From Paracoccaceae bacterium (lineage in GTDB: Bacteria; Pseudomonadota; Alphaproteobacteria; Rhodobacterales; Rhodobacteraceae), in contig SDAL01000001.1 of assembly GCA_004153385.1 (NCBI GenBank), positions 558,001 to 622,000 on the forward strand: DNA of 64,000 bases, given 5' to 3'. The position numbers and the translations under genes are program-made. Numbering within the stretch: position 1 is the first letter of the stretch; the number at the start of each line of letters is the position of its first letter. Under the pieces are notes generated by a model. It had not been told where the DNA came from. It did not search any database and saw only the letters and a program-made list of their open reading frames with translations. Below are positions 18,351 through 27,208 of this stretch, one piece after another.

Positions 18351-18785
18351 ATGGTTGCGAAAAAAACGACGTCTTTAAAGCCTGCCACGGCCGCCAAAGC
18401 CGCACCCAAAGCTGGCGCAAGTACCAAGGCTGAGCCCACCGTAACCGCTGCACAGGATACTCCCGCGATGACGGGCAATGACGGTCAGCCTAAAGTCGGT
18501 AAGGGTGATTTTCTGGATCGTGTGGTCGAGCGTAGCGGAATGAAAAAATCAGACGTGAAGACAGCGATGGACGCGGTGTTCGAAGAGATGAGCGTGGCCC
18601 TTGGCAGCGGCGAGGTTCTGGCGTTGCATCCGCTGGGCAAGATGCGCGTGGCACGCACGGAGAGCAAAGAGGACGGTGAGATGATGGTCATCAAACTTCG
18701 CCGTAAAGACAACCTGCCCAAAACGGGTGACGAGAGGGACAAAAACCGCAAAGAGGGCCTTGCACCTACGAACGAGGACCGTTAA
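18351..18785 (+). CDS. HU-family DNA-binding protein with basic Ala-rich N-terminal tail
   Basis: A 144-residue nucleoid-type protein. The start is ATG at 18351, with AGGAG 5 bases before it; the open frame extends upstream without a ribosome site. Residues 1-50 are rich in Ala, Lys, Thr and Pro (MVAKKTTSLKPATAAKAA and after), followed by an HU-like fold: GDFLDRVVERSGMKKSDVKTAMDAVFEEMSVALGSGEVLALHPLGKMRVARTE. Ordinary HU is about 90 residues, so the extra N-terminal tail is the odd feature; similar tails occur in alphaproteobacterial HU-like proteins. It would bind and bend DNA. It lies downstream of the lon terminator and just before tRNA-Val. Confidence 0.82.
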   Translation: MVAKKTTSLKPATAAKAAPKAGASTKAEPTVTAAQDTPAMTGNDGQPKVGKGDFLDRVVERSGMKKSDVKTAMDAVFEEMSVALGSGEVLALHPLGKMRVARTESKEDGEMMVIKLRRKDNLPKTGDERDKNRKEGLAPTNEDR

Positions 18786-18800
18786 ACACCGCGCCACGGA

Positions 18801-18875
18801 GGGCGATTAGCTCAGTGGTAGAGCGCATCGTTCACATCGATGATGTCGGGGGTTCAAATCCCTCATCGCCCACCA
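18801..18875 (+). tRNA. tRNA-Val(CAC)
   Basis: GGGCGAT acceptor, TAGCTCAGTGGTAGAGC D arm, anticodon loop with CAC (ATCGTTCACATCGAT), GGGTTCAAATCCC T arm, and ATCGCCC-A-CCA at the end. CCA is encoded. The first gene of the pair of inverted tRNA-Val genes that bracket the 18.9-26.5 kb accessory stretch. Confidence 0.97.
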
Positions 18876-19196
18876 TTTCACATATAAGCGTTGAAATTAG
18901 ATATAATCTTTTTTCTAACGCAACTCAGCCAGATGAAATATCGCGGGCTGATCTTCGTGCCGTAGATGTGCGAAGGTTTTCTGTATGGCAGATTTTCTTG
19001 TGTAATGTTGAGATTTTCGCCACTGACCAGTCCTGTTCACGCCTAATAAGCCGACGACTGTTCTGGGCGTTACGCTGATGGTCTTTAACAGCATCTGACT
19101 GATCCGTGGCATGCGCCGTGACATGGATCAGACCTTCGTTCGAAGCTTCGAGCTATATCTTCGCCACGACACCTTCGTCTTATTAGATACTGCGTA
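18876..19196. other. Intergenic stretch after tRNA-Val, no gene seen
   Basis: About 320 bases downstream of tRNA-Val(CAC). A 69-residue reverse frame exists but has no family pattern or ribosome site. No copy of the tRNA 3' end was found within it. Confidence 0.45.
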
Positions 19197-19541
19197 TCAC
19201 GTGGGCCAGCCTACGAAAAACCCGATGGCCATAAGAATAAGCGCTGCCAGAGGGATCGCGAGCATCCAGGCAATGGCCCATTTTTTCAAAGAATCTTTGA
19301 ACTTGTCTAACGGTTGCACAGCTGTGTGTGGCACGGGGGGGCGTGCTCTAACGCGCGTTTCCGCACCCTTAACGTCACTTAGGTTGCGAAATTGGTCAGG
19401 TGCGACTTCATGAATATGCTCGCCACTAAAAATAGGCATATTTTTCTGTGATTTACTGGAAATAGACACAAGATTCACGCCGTTTTCTTCTGCGCGAGCA
19501 TGCTCGGTGGGCGGGAAGACTGTGCGGGGTTCCGGGGTCAT
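19197..19541 (-). CDS. Hypothetical protein with C-terminal membrane helix
   Basis: A 114-residue reading frame. The N-terminal ~80 residues are hydrophilic (MTPEPRTVFPPTEHARAEEN, then KNMPIFSGEHIHEVAPDQFR) and the last 30 form one membrane helix (AIAWMLAIPLAALILMAIGFFVGW). The arrangement, a soluble head with a C-terminal anchor, is plausible for a real protein, but there is no good ribosome site and no recognised family. Neighbours give no clue. It lies in the accessory stretch behind tRNA-Val. Confidence 0.4.
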   Translation of the reverse strand: MTPEPRTVFPPTEHARAEENGVNLVSISSKSQKNMPIFSGEHIHEVAPDQFRNLSDVKGAETRVRARPPVPHTAVQPLDKFKDSLKKWAIAWMLAIPLAALILMAIGFFVGWPT

Positions 19542-20163
19542 GGGGTAATCGCTTTGTTTTGAAGGTCATTAAAACGTCGAGGTATCAAATACTCGCGAGG
19601 CGTTAACGCATCTGCATTTACGGTTCTGGTTCGGAGTTCCGAATAATACGTGTGTAGCCCAATAAAGTTCCTGTTGACGTTCCGTAGCCCTTAGGTGCGT
19701 TATCGCGCGTTTGAACGGGCAGGCAAAGAAATTGCTGCTATACCATAGGTCGGTCTTTCCAAAGTTGAGCGGGCTGAACAATTGCCCCAGTATAGTCTGG
19801 TTGCCTATGAAAGCTCAATGAACCTGCCTCCGGTTAAGTGGCGAAGGCATGCACAAGCTATCCGGGCCAAATCTGCCCAGCGGCGGTACTCCTTATAACA
19901 CATTCACTGATGATTGTTTGTTCATTTTTTTACAGTTTATTATCTTCTTCTCCAAGAGAATAAACTGTCTACAAGAAGATAAGAACATTTGTTCTGCTTT
20001 GAATGAGAAGATCTTGCGTCCGCTAGTGAGTGTTCGCTGCCCGCTCAGGGGAGGTCCATCCTAATTTTGGAGACGTGGATTTTCTCAGTGCGATCAGGGA
20101 TCTGCGAACGAACCTGAAGGAAATTGCCACCAGATCAACGGGCTTTGCGGCTTGAGGTTGTTC
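19542..20163. other. Non-coding stretch with overlapping inverted repeats
   Basis: No believable gene in about 620 bases. It contains the two overlapping inverted repeats described separately (19932-19982) in an AT-rich part; otherwise no recognised element. Confidence 0.5.
19932..19982. repeat. Two overlapping inverted repeats (alternative hairpins)
   Basis: ACAGTTTATT (19932-19941) is an exact inverted copy of AATAAACTGT (19959-19968), giving a 10-bp stem. TTATCTTCTT (19940-19949) is an exact inverted copy of AAGAAGATAA (19973-19982), giving a second 10-bp stem. The two stems cannot form together. Function not known. Confidence 0.6.
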
Positions 20164-20805
20164 TCAAATCTGGTCGTTGTTTAGATTATCGATCACCATC
20201 TGCCGGATTTTTTTACGTTCTTTTCGACTGGAAATCTGCTTGGTCGCCGGACCGATGGGGATGACTTTCCAAGGGGTTACGCTGGTATCGATACGAAATT
20301 CACGGGTTGCCGCGATTTCCAGATCATCTCCACCGAAAGCCGAAATCACCATAATTTCCATTGTGTCGATCTTGCCTGCCAGGTTGTCGATCCCGTCGGG
20401 GAATTCTTTAGAACGTTCTGACGTAACAGCTAACATGTTTTTGAACGTGCCCATGCTTACAAACTCCCCCTGATTGAGCGGACCTTGGCTGGTCACGCCG
20501 TCAGGGCGTTGATCGCGACCGGATTCCTGCAAGATTTCACGATCCGTTATCGCGGCGGCGCAGGTGCCATTCTGGTGATGGATCGTGCAGTAGATATTCT
20601 GGGTGTAGACCGGTTCTTGGCTCATATTGGAGACAATGCAGATCGCGTCCACATCCGAACCATAACTGCGATTGATAATGATCCGCGGTTTGCGGCTGCG
20701 CAGATAGGTGATCAGAAAAAGCTGCAGATAAACGATCCAGATGAAGAGCATCCCGAGGTTTGTAATAAAGTTCAATGCGTTGCTGTGATCGGAGATCCAG
20801 TTCAT
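20164..20805 (-). CDS. Hypothetical membrane-anchored protein
   Basis: A 213-residue protein. The ATG at 20805 has AAAAGG 6 bases upstream; a GTG at 20841 would add 12 residues and is less likely. One membrane helix lies near residues 16-38 (FITNLGMLFIWIVYLQLFLI), followed by LRSRKPRIIINRSYGSDVDAICIVSNMSQEPVYTQNIY and a soluble domain of about 170 residues. The ordered text (a helix and then a beta-rich domain) suggests a real gene, but no family name is known to me. It lies next to phage-like small genes, so it may be part of an acquired segment. Confidence 0.6.
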   Translation of the reverse strand: MNWISDHSNALNFITNLGMLFIWIVYLQLFLITYLRSRKPRIIINRSYGSDVDAICIVSNMSQEPVYTQNIYCTIHHQNGTCAAAITDREILQESGRDQRPDGVTSQGPLNQGEFVSMGTFKNMLAVTSERSKEFPDGIDNLAGKIDTMEIMVISAFGGDDLEIAATREFRIDTSVTPWKVIPIGPATKQISSRKERKKIRQMVIDNLNNDQI

Positions 20806-21226
20806 TACGGGCCTTTTTGATGGTTTTGGAGTTTGCGTCACTGGCTCAGCTAGCGCGGCTGCACGCCATTGCCAGCCCGTCGCACGGGGCTGCGCCTATG
20901 ACGGATGAATGATTGCCCGACATGGTGGCGCAACAGTATGCGAGGTGCACCGCACGATACCTTCATCGTCTTTAAGGTTTGCGCCGATATCACCAATAGG
21001 CCGAGCAAAAAGCTGCATCGGGCTGCATGCCGACAGCGGTTGTCTGGCGCCCAAGGCGCATGATCGTAGGGGCATCCGAAGGCATAAGAAACGAACAGCA
21101 TTTGCGGCTGTGGCAAAGCCATACCGGGCGTGGCCAGTCGGGCGTTGAGATATGATGAAGCCGTCCAGTGACGCACTGGGTTCGCGCAGGGCGCTATGTT
21201 GATAAAACTGAAAAGGAATAGAGATT
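20806..21226. other. Intergenic region, no gene seen
   Basis: About 420 bases between divergent genes at 20164 and 21227. Open frames overlap on both strands but look like shadows. It should hold promoters for both genes; no clear motif seen. Confidence 0.45.
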
Positions 21227-21592
21227 ATGCAACTGATACTCGCATCCATCGAGCCATATTTTCTCGAGCTTTTGAGTGTTGTGATTACTGCGATGCTGGG
21301 CGTTGCTATCGCATTTGCGAAGGATCGGTTTGGACTTGAGATCGAGGCGCGTCATCGAGAGGCCCTGCACAGCGCGTTGATGACAGGGGCGCGTCTTGCA
21401 TTGTCCCGTATGGGGGCGCACGGGTCCAATAGCGCAATGATCGACGCTGCGCTTTCCTATGCCCATATGTCCGTACCGGATTCAATCAAACGCCTACGTC
21501 CGAGCGAAAATCTGCTCGCAGAACTGGCTGAAAGCAAGCTTTCGCTGGCAGAGGCGGAGAAGCACATGAGCCCTCAGGTTGAGGCACGTTAA
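21227..21592 (+). CDS. Small membrane protein, phage-holin-like (LL-H type)
   Basis: A 121-residue protein with an AAAAGGA site about 9 bases before its ATG. One N-terminal membrane helix near residues 10-32 (FLELLSVVITAMLGVAIAF) is followed by a helical tail: HREALHSALMTGARLALSRMG, then IDAALSYAHMSVPDSIKRLRPSENLLAELAE. This layout (short anchor, then 'Y....PD.IK.L' repeat-like helices) recalls the LL-H family of phage holins, but the match is by eye. With the lectin-like gene 100 bases downstream it may be a relic of a prophage or a tail-like particle cluster. No lysin or terminase gene lies near. Confidence 0.5.
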   Translation: MQLILASIEPYFLELLSVVITAMLGVAIAFAKDRFGLEIEARHREALHSALMTGARLALSRMGAHGSNSAMIDAALSYAHMSVPDSIKRLRPSENLLAELAESKLSLAEAEKHMSPQVEAR

Positions 21593-21691
21593 CCAAGACC
21601 GCAGCGGAGTTGATCGGGTCTGTAAATACGACCCGTTTATCAGTTCCAAAGCGCTTCGGTTTTTCTAAAATTCTATTTTGGAGTATCCACC

Positions 21692-22621
21692 ATGAATATC
21701 TCGATCGGCATGCCTATCTCGATATCGCCGCTTGTCGGGAGATCTGAACATTCAGGGCCACGGATCCGGATTTCGTCTGGGAGTGGCTATGCGGGATCGG
21801 TTCTCACCTCAACTCAAGCGGATCAATGGACTGTGGACGGTGTTGCGATTGATGGCGAGACCGGGGCAACGTTTACCATGACAACCGCTTTGGAAGGGCG
21901 TTCTATCCGGTGTGGTTCAAGCAACGCGATACGTATGTGGATGCCGACCGATCTGGATGATGCGCTTAAAGCGGTTTGGCTTGACCCTAAGCGCGCACAG
22001 TCAGTGCAAGATGGTAAAGTGACGGGCTGGCCTGATCAATTCGGCCACACTGATTTCACACAAGATAGTGTATCGCGACAGCCGGCGGCAGCCGTTCTGG
22101 GCGGGTATGCCGCGGCGGTCTGGCCGGAAGAGGGGGCATTTGTATCATTGCAATCGCTTGAGGCGTTGTCGGTCGGCTGGTGGGCGGTTGTCTTGCAATA
22201 CAAAGACGGGATGGCCGAGACGTTTGACAACTATGATCCAATCATCGGCAATGGATCGGAGACAAGTAATACGCGGATTCTTGGTAATTTGGGCGAATCG
22301 GAGCTATTTTTGCCCGCATTCACCGACCAGGTCTCCATCAATGGCGGGGAAACGACAGATATCATTTTGCCACGACCTAAAAGCATGGTGAGTTTCGAGT
22401 GGACGACTGCGGCTGATCTATGGGGACTGGGGTTGTCCAATTTTCCCAGATCTAGCGCCGAGCGGAAGTGGCGGGGGCCTATGTTTGAGGCGCTCGCGTT
22501 GCGCACCCGTCCAACAGGCGATACGCTGGACCGGATCACGGCCTGCATTATGCACCGAAACGGGCTGTCGGGGCACATCCCCACCGCAAATCCTTACAAG
22601 ACCACAGGGCCTATGCGCTGA
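21692..22621 (+). CDS. Hypothetical protein, possible phage tail or lectin-like protein
   Basis: A 309-residue protein with GGAG 8 bases before the ATG. No signal peptide or membrane helix is visible. The N-terminal part (GPRIRISSGSGYAGSVLTS, then DQWTVDGVAIDGETGATFTM) looks like an Ig-like or baseplate-like fold. The middle part contains VWLDPKRAQSVQDGKVTGWPDQFG and the C-terminal end has the pattern IMHRNGLSGHIPTANPYKTTGPM, which resembles the end of concanavalin-like (LamG-like) domains found in phage tail proteins. The link is tentative. It follows the holin-like gene, which supports a phage origin. Confidence 0.5.
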   Translation: MNISIGMPISISPLVGRSEHSGPRIRISSGSGYAGSVLTSTQADQWTVDGVAIDGETGATFTMTTALEGRSIRCGSSNAIRMWMPTDLDDALKAVWLDPKRAQSVQDGKVTGWPDQFGHTDFTQDSVSRQPAAAVLGGYAAAVWPEEGAFVSLQSLEALSVGWWAVVLQYKDGMAETFDNYDPIIGNGSETSNTRILGNLGESELFLPAFTDQVSINGGETTDIILPRPKSMVSFEWTTAADLWGLGLSNFPRSSAERKWRGPMFEALALRTRPTGDTLDRITACIMHRNGLSGHIPTANPYKTTGPMR

Positions 22622-23075
22622 ATTTTGCGCGTGGATTACGGGGCGGTCAGCCTGCCACACGCGCACGGCATCCGAAAGAAGCCACGCGAAAAGGCCGGTT
22701 TGCGAGGCGTTTGTGGGTGCTCGCGGTGGTATGCAACGATCAGCCATCTAAGATATCGGCCAGTAGGGTGACCTTATACCGCCGTACTCTGATGGTGGGA
22801 GGAGTTGGCGAGCACCAGCATGTCATGCGCCCATCCGATTTAGGGACGGGCTTTGAGACATAACCGTTTGTTGTTTCTTTGAGACAATGGCTTAGCGGGT
22901 GTTATGGGGCTGCTTGGTGGCAACGCAAAATGCGCGCCTGTGGCATGTCTTCAAGCGATGTCACTCGTTTGCCCCGAACCGACACGAGGCCCGGCTGAAC
23001 GCGGTGCGTAGAACCGGTCAGATGTCTTTTGTGTGTTGGCCGTCCTGCCTGTGATACGGTGGCAGGGTCGGCAGA
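22622..23075. other. Gap without a recognisable gene
   Basis: About 450 bases, only short open frames on either strand. No hairpin terminator, tRNA or transposase signal seen. Confidence 0.45.
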
Positions 23076-23624
23076 TCACCGTTCCGATTTTTTCCATTTG
23101 ACCGGCGTTACATACACGATCTGATCGTCGGCACTGATCATGACCTCACCATCTTGTATATTGACCTGCAACTTCATCGCGCGGCTGGCCAGTTTTTCAA
23201 GCGCGTTGGTATCTGCGTCGGTAAGATTGAAAACCTGCAAATTATCAAAACGGTTGGTGCTATTTTGGATCTTGTCCCACCACATCTCTGCGGTGCGACC
23301 CCCGTAAGAATAAATGACGACCTTATCGGCTTTGCCACTGGACTGACGCACCAGCTTTTCGCTTGGAAGGCCCAACGTCACCCATAGCTCCAACTCGCCG
23401 CTCAGGCTTTTTTGCCAGATGTCCGGTTCGTCATCCGTTGAAAGACCCTTGGTCATTTCCAGATGCTCATGGGCATTCAGCGCGAACGCAAGGATGCGCA
23501 CCATCAACCTCTCCTCCGTTTCGGAGGGATGTTTGGCAACGGTAAGTTTATGCGTCTCGTAATAATGGCGATCCATATCCGATACGGAAAGTTCAACTTT
23601 ATAGATGGTGGATTTTTGCGCCAT
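23076..23624 (-). CDS. yaeQ: YaeQ-family protein
   Basis: A YaeQ protein of 182 residues, the usual length, from the ATG at 23624. An open extension back to 23717 has no ribosome site. Recognisable text: MAQKSTIYKVELSVSDMDRHYYE, then HPSETEERLMVRILAFALNAHEHLEMTKGLSTDDEPDIW, and LWVTLGLPSEKLVRQSSGKADKVVIYSYG. YaeQ proteins have a PD-(D/E)XK nuclease-like fold; the biochemical role is not settled (one member rescues a RfaH mutant). It stands alone. Confidence 0.93.
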   Translation of the reverse strand: MAQKSTIYKVELSVSDMDRHYYETHKLTVAKHPSETEERLMVRILAFALNAHEHLEMTKGLSTDDEPDIWQKSLSGELELWVTLGLPSEKLVRQSSGKADKVVIYSYGGRTAEMWWDKIQNSTNRFDNLQVFNLTDADTNALEKLASRAMKLQVNIQDGEVMISADDQIVYVTPVKWKKSER

Positions 23625-23916
23625 GATGTGCCCCGAACAATCAGTGATTGGGATGCCTACTGTGTCTGGTGACGGTGGGAAAGCAGATAAATAGAGTGCG
23701 CTTAGGGATGTTGCCAAGATGCGTGATCAGGTGCTCTTGGTGGCGGCGTCTCTCGCGGTGCAGGCCAAGCAGGTCGTGGCATCAGGCGGTGCGGTGTGGC
23801 AAGGCAATTTCAGGGCTTTTCAAAAATCCGCTACGTCCATTTTGAGGCTTGGCGCAGGGCCCATTGGTTTCAGGTCTGCTGCGTGTTTCACGGCTCGCCA
23901 AAAAAGGCGCGGTGAA

Positions 23917-24027
23917 CTGTCTGAGCTATTCTGGCAGACCGAAGCGCAGATCGCGCGCTTGCAGTCCTATGACCCGAAGCCTCACCGCACGCCTCGCGTT
24001 GATGGCCGATGCGAGCTGGAAAGATAG
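23917..24027 (+). pseudogene. Scrap of IS5-family transposase N-terminus
   Basis: The frame reads LFWQTEAQIARL, then [16 protein letters not shown], which matches the opening of IS5-type transposases of the kind LFWLTDAQMARLxPxFPKSHGxPRVDDR. It stops after about 35 residues, and the rest of the element is missing. A longer, also decayed relative lies at 52934-53642. No inverted repeats were found. Confidence 0.7.
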
Positions 24028-24193
24028 CCGTCATCAGTCCGGTGCCAAACGCTAGAGCGCCGCTGTATCAGGCGACGAAGAAGGTGGCCTCTATCGTCGA
24101 AGAGTTGAGATGGGAGGCGTTTCGCGACAAGCTGAACGAACAGGCCGGACAGGGGGTGGATTGCCTTGCCATCCGCGCGGGGCGGGCGTCTGG

Positions 24194-24664
24194 TTATTGC
24201 GCGTTCTCGCCGCGCTCGCGTTTGCGGTTTCCTATGTAGATCAGTGCCATCGCAACAAACAGCAAGGCGATCGCGCACCAACGTTGCAGATCAAGCGGGA
24301 TTTCTGCATTGCCGAGCCATGCGAAATTGTCGATCAGAAGGCTCATCGTTAACTGTCCGGTAATCACGGCAGCAGTCGCGGCCGCAATCCCGACTTGTGG
24401 AACAGAAAACACCATGGCGATGATGTAGAACACGCCAAAAAACGCGCCGGTCAGTTGCCAGCGTGGCGCATCCAGCAATGTGAGCTCCTGCGGGGGTTGG
24501 GCAAACAGCACCAAAAGCACGCTGATCAGCGCGCCCAAAACAAATGTCAGCCACGCGGCGGCCAGCACCCCGACCGCGCCGCCCAGACGACCGTTGACCG
24601 AGGATTGCACCGAAAGGGCGATTCCACCCAGAAGTGCCAATAGAATCAAGAGTATAGTTATCAT
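24194..24664 (-). CDS. DMT-family transporter of YdcZ (DUF606) type, second of a pair
   Basis: A 156-residue membrane protein with about five helices. It opens with [23 protein letters not shown], the signature of the DUF606/YdcZ group, and ends in [24 protein letters not shown]. Such short proteins are half the size of normal DMT exporters and are often encoded in pairs. A partner is encoded 9 bases upstream at 24674-25105, so the two probably form one transporter. Substrate not known. A divergent LysR gene at 25189 is the likely controller. Confidence 0.85.
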   Translation of the reverse strand: MITILLILLALLGGIALSVQSSVNGRLGGAVGVLAAAWLTFVLGALISVLLVLFAQPPQELTLLDAPRWQLTGAFFGVFYIIAMVFSVPQVGIAAATAAVITGQLTMSLLIDNFAWLGNAEIPLDLQRWCAIALLFVAMALIYIGNRKRERGENAQ

Positions 24665-24673
24665 AAGAAACCT

Positions 24674-25105
24674 TTAGTGAATGAGTGCAAGAGCGCCGGC
24701 AATCAGGGCAAGCGCGGCCAGCCTGTATCCGTCGACCCGCTGGCGGGCGGCGCCGAATGCGCCGAAATGGTCCAGCACCAGCCCTGCGCCGATCTGTCCG
24801 AACAAGATCGCGACCATGGTTGTGCCGATGCCAAGAAATGGCGTGACGCTTGTGATAATCACGACGTAAACCGGCCCCAGAATGCCACCGCTCAGCATCC
24901 AGCGCGGTTGTGAAAACATCTCTCTCAGCGCACGGTCGCGCGCAAATACGAGCGCGAATGACAGCAGCAGACTGCCCACCAGAAAAATGCAAAACGTAGC
25001 GGACATATGCCCCACCATTTCGCCGAGCGGTCCGAGCAGACCGGCCTCGACCGACAGCCCCATGCCTGCGGCAAAGACCACGCAAAGGGTCAGAATTTGT
25101 TTCAT
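24674..25105 (-). CDS. DMT-family transporter of YdcZ (DUF606) type, first of a pair
   Basis: A 143-residue membrane protein from the ATG at 25105, with GGAGG at 25109-25113; the open frame reaches 25141 but that start is weaker. Text: MKQILTLCVVFAAGMGLSVEAGLLGPLGEMVGHM, then four to five helices, ending AALALIAGALALIH. It is co-directional with the second YdcZ-like gene and separated by 9 bases, and the two genes are divergent from the LysR regulator gene. Likely a heterodimeric exporter of unknown substrate. Confidence 0.85.
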   Translation of the reverse strand: MKQILTLCVVFAAGMGLSVEAGLLGPLGEMVGHMSATFCIFLVGSLLLSFALVFARDRALREMFSQPRWMLSGGILGPVYVVIITSVTPFLGIGTTMVAILFGQIGAGLVLDHFGAFGAARQRVDGYRLAALALIAGALALIH

Positions 25106-25188
25106 TGTGCCTCCGTTGACTTGCGAAAGCAGGTAATTCAATCGATTATCGACAACAATACACGGTATCTGGAAAGCATTTTTGCAAT

Positions 25189-26124
25189 ATGGGCAATGAT
25201 ATCACCCTGACCGCTTTGCGGCTTTTTGCGGAGGTTGCAAAACATGGCAGCTTCAGCGAAGTCGCCAGACGCTCCGGCCTGCCGGTGTCGTCGGTCTCGC
25301 GCCATCTCGGCGCACTCGAGGCAGCGCTGGGATTGCGTGTGCTGGTGCGAAATACCAGATCGGTGCGGTTGACCGACGCCGGTGCGCAGTATCTTCGCGC
25401 TGTGCGCGAAGGGCTCGATTTGCTGGATATGGCGGCAGAAGAGGCGCGCGCGGGCGCGGGAACACCGGAAGGGATTTTGCGTTTGAACGCGCCGGTGGCC
25501 TTTGGACGGCGCCACATCGCCCCGCATCTGGCACGCTTTCAGGCGCTGTATCCCGCGTTGGAGGTGGAACTAATTCTGACAGACGCCTTCATAGACCCGA
25601 TTTCTGATGGGGCAGATGTCGTCGTGCGCATCGGTGTGCTTGGGGATTCCAATCTGGTTGCCCGCAAGCTGTCGGAGCAGACTTATGTTCTGGCCGCCGC
25701 GCCAGAGTACCTTGAACGATGCGGAACGCCCGTGACCCCAGAGGCGCTGGCTGCGCACAATTGCCTGACATACAAGGGCGCGCATGGGGTGCGTCCGTGG
25801 CTGTTTCGCCAGTCTACAGGGCGCTACCGGCACCATGTGGTCACCGGTGACATGCGCAGTAACGATGCAGATAGCCTGATTGCCGCAGCATTGGCAGGGC
25901 AGGGTATCATTCTGTTTCCAACATGGCTTTTGCATCTGCCTTTGCAAAATGGGGGACTGGTTCCGCTTCTGACAGATTGGACTGTGTTGTCGGATGTCGA
26001 GGAAGGCGCGATCCACATGCTGATCCCCGAAAGCCGTATGCGGTCACTGAAAGTGAGCGCGTTTCTGGATTTCATGTCCCAGACGATTGGTCGCCAGCCA
26101 TATTGGGAGCAGTTGAATTTCTAA
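25189..26124 (+). CDS. LysR-family transcriptional regulator
   Basis: A 311-residue LysR-type regulator. The N-terminal helix-turn-helix reads LTALRLFAEVAKHGSFSEVARRSGLPVSSVSRHLGALEAALGLRVLVRNTRSVRLTDAG, a textbook match. The ligand-binding half carries VALRL-like text such as EGILRLNAPVAFGRRHIAPHLARF and ISDGADVVVRIGVLGDSNLVARKL. It diverges from the YdcZ-type pair with 83 bases between start codons, so it probably controls that pair and itself. The inducer is unknown. Confidence 0.95.
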   Translation: MGNDITLTALRLFAEVAKHGSFSEVARRSGLPVSSVSRHLGALEAALGLRVLVRNTRSVRLTDAGAQYLRAVREGLDLLDMAAEEARAGAGTPEGILRLNAPVAFGRRHIAPHLARFQALYPALEVELILTDAFIDPISDGADVVVRIGVLGDSNLVARKLSEQTYVLAAAPEYLERCGTPVTPEALAAHNCLTYKGAHGVRPWLFRQSTGRYRHHVVTGDMRSNDADSLIAAALAGQGIILFPTWLLHLPLQNGGLVPLLTDWTVLSDVEEGAIHMLIPESRMRSLKVSAFLDFMSQTIGRQPYWEQLNF

Positions 26125-26473
26125 TCCGTCAGAAAGGGCGAACGGGGGGCAAAGCCGCTGTCGCGCAGCCGGCAGGTCAAGCCGATAGGGCTACGGGGGA
26201 AAACTCCAGATCGCACGGTGCCGCAATGCTCAAGCGGGCGGGTGGCACAGGATCGCGATAGGGGTACGGTCCCGCACGCGCGGTCGCTCTGGGCACAAAG
26301 CCCGAGGGCAAACCTTGCCCGTTCGGAAAAGCATGGACCGGAGGGGGGGCTAGGCAATAGCGTGACTGCCGGTTCTGGGACGCTCAATTTCAAAATCAGC
26401 GGTCCCAAAGGGTATTCACGCATGGGACATTTTTCCCACACGATCGGGCAAGCGTTTGACTATCGTGATTAAA
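26125..26473. other. Gap before tRNA-Val(TAC)
   Basis: About 350 bases, no believable gene. The overlapping frames on both strands are shadows. The tRNA is transcribed toward this stretch. Confidence 0.45.
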
Positions 26474-26549
<76 letters not shown>

Positions 26550-26760
26550 GCCTTGGTGATGTCTTTAGCTTTGAGATGCAGGGGTGGCAAGAGGGATTGT
26601 GTCAAATTCTTGATGAAATTCCGGTTGCCGTTGCGACATGGTTTGTGATGGTAAAGGCAATGATCTTGCAATCGCGGCCTCTGCCGGATCGCATCCCGAT
26701 GCGCCGGTCAAGGTCTGGGAACGGTTAAAGGGGCAAAGGTCGATAGAAAAGGCGATTGAG

Positions 26761-27153
26761 TTGGGCGTTTCGAAAGAGTTTCCAGACTATGTTCAGGATC
26801 AACTGGCACCCTATGGTGAGGTCTGCGCACGGCGGATGTTCGGCTGCGTCGGGCTGTTTCATGCAGGTTCGATGTTTGGATTGATAGACGGCGATGATCG
26901 TTTTTATCTGAAAGCCGATCCGGTGACACGCGCGCAGTTCATTCAGGCCGGATGTCCGCAATTCACCTATACCACCACTCGCAAAGGTCAGGCCGTGAAA
27001 GCGGCCCTGTCGTATTTCGAGCTGCCAGACGGGGTTCTGGACGCGTCCGACAGGTTGGAGGTGTGGGTCGGTCTTGCTTTTGGTGCCGCCAGACGCAGCG
27101 CATTGTCGAGGCGGGGAGAAGACATGCACCACGTGGCGGCTCGCGAACGGTAA
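26761..27153 (+). CDS. TfoX N-terminal domain protein
   Basis: A protein of about 130 residues related to the N-terminal domain of TfoX/Sxy: LGVSKEFPDYVQDQLAPYGEV, then RRMFGCVGLFHAGSMFGLI and DRFYLKADPVTRAQFI, ending in a predicted YFELPDGVLDASDRLEVWV. The best start is TTG at 26761 (AAAAGG 8 bases upstream), because family members begin right before VSKEF; an in-frame ATG at 26638 would add about 40 residues without homology. TfoX-type proteins regulate competence in gamma-proteobacteria, but the single-domain alphaproteobacterial forms have no defined role. Confidence 0.8.
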   Translation: MGVSKEFPDYVQDQLAPYGEVCARRMFGCVGLFHAGSMFGLIDGDDRFYLKADPVTRAQFIQAGCPQFTYTTTRKGQAVKAALSYFELPDGVLDASDRLEVWVGLAFGAARRSALSRRGEDMHHVAARER

Positions 27154-27208
27154 GGGGGCCGCCACGGCGCGCAGATGCGCCCGCCATGGCCGTTTAAATG
27201 TAGGAATA

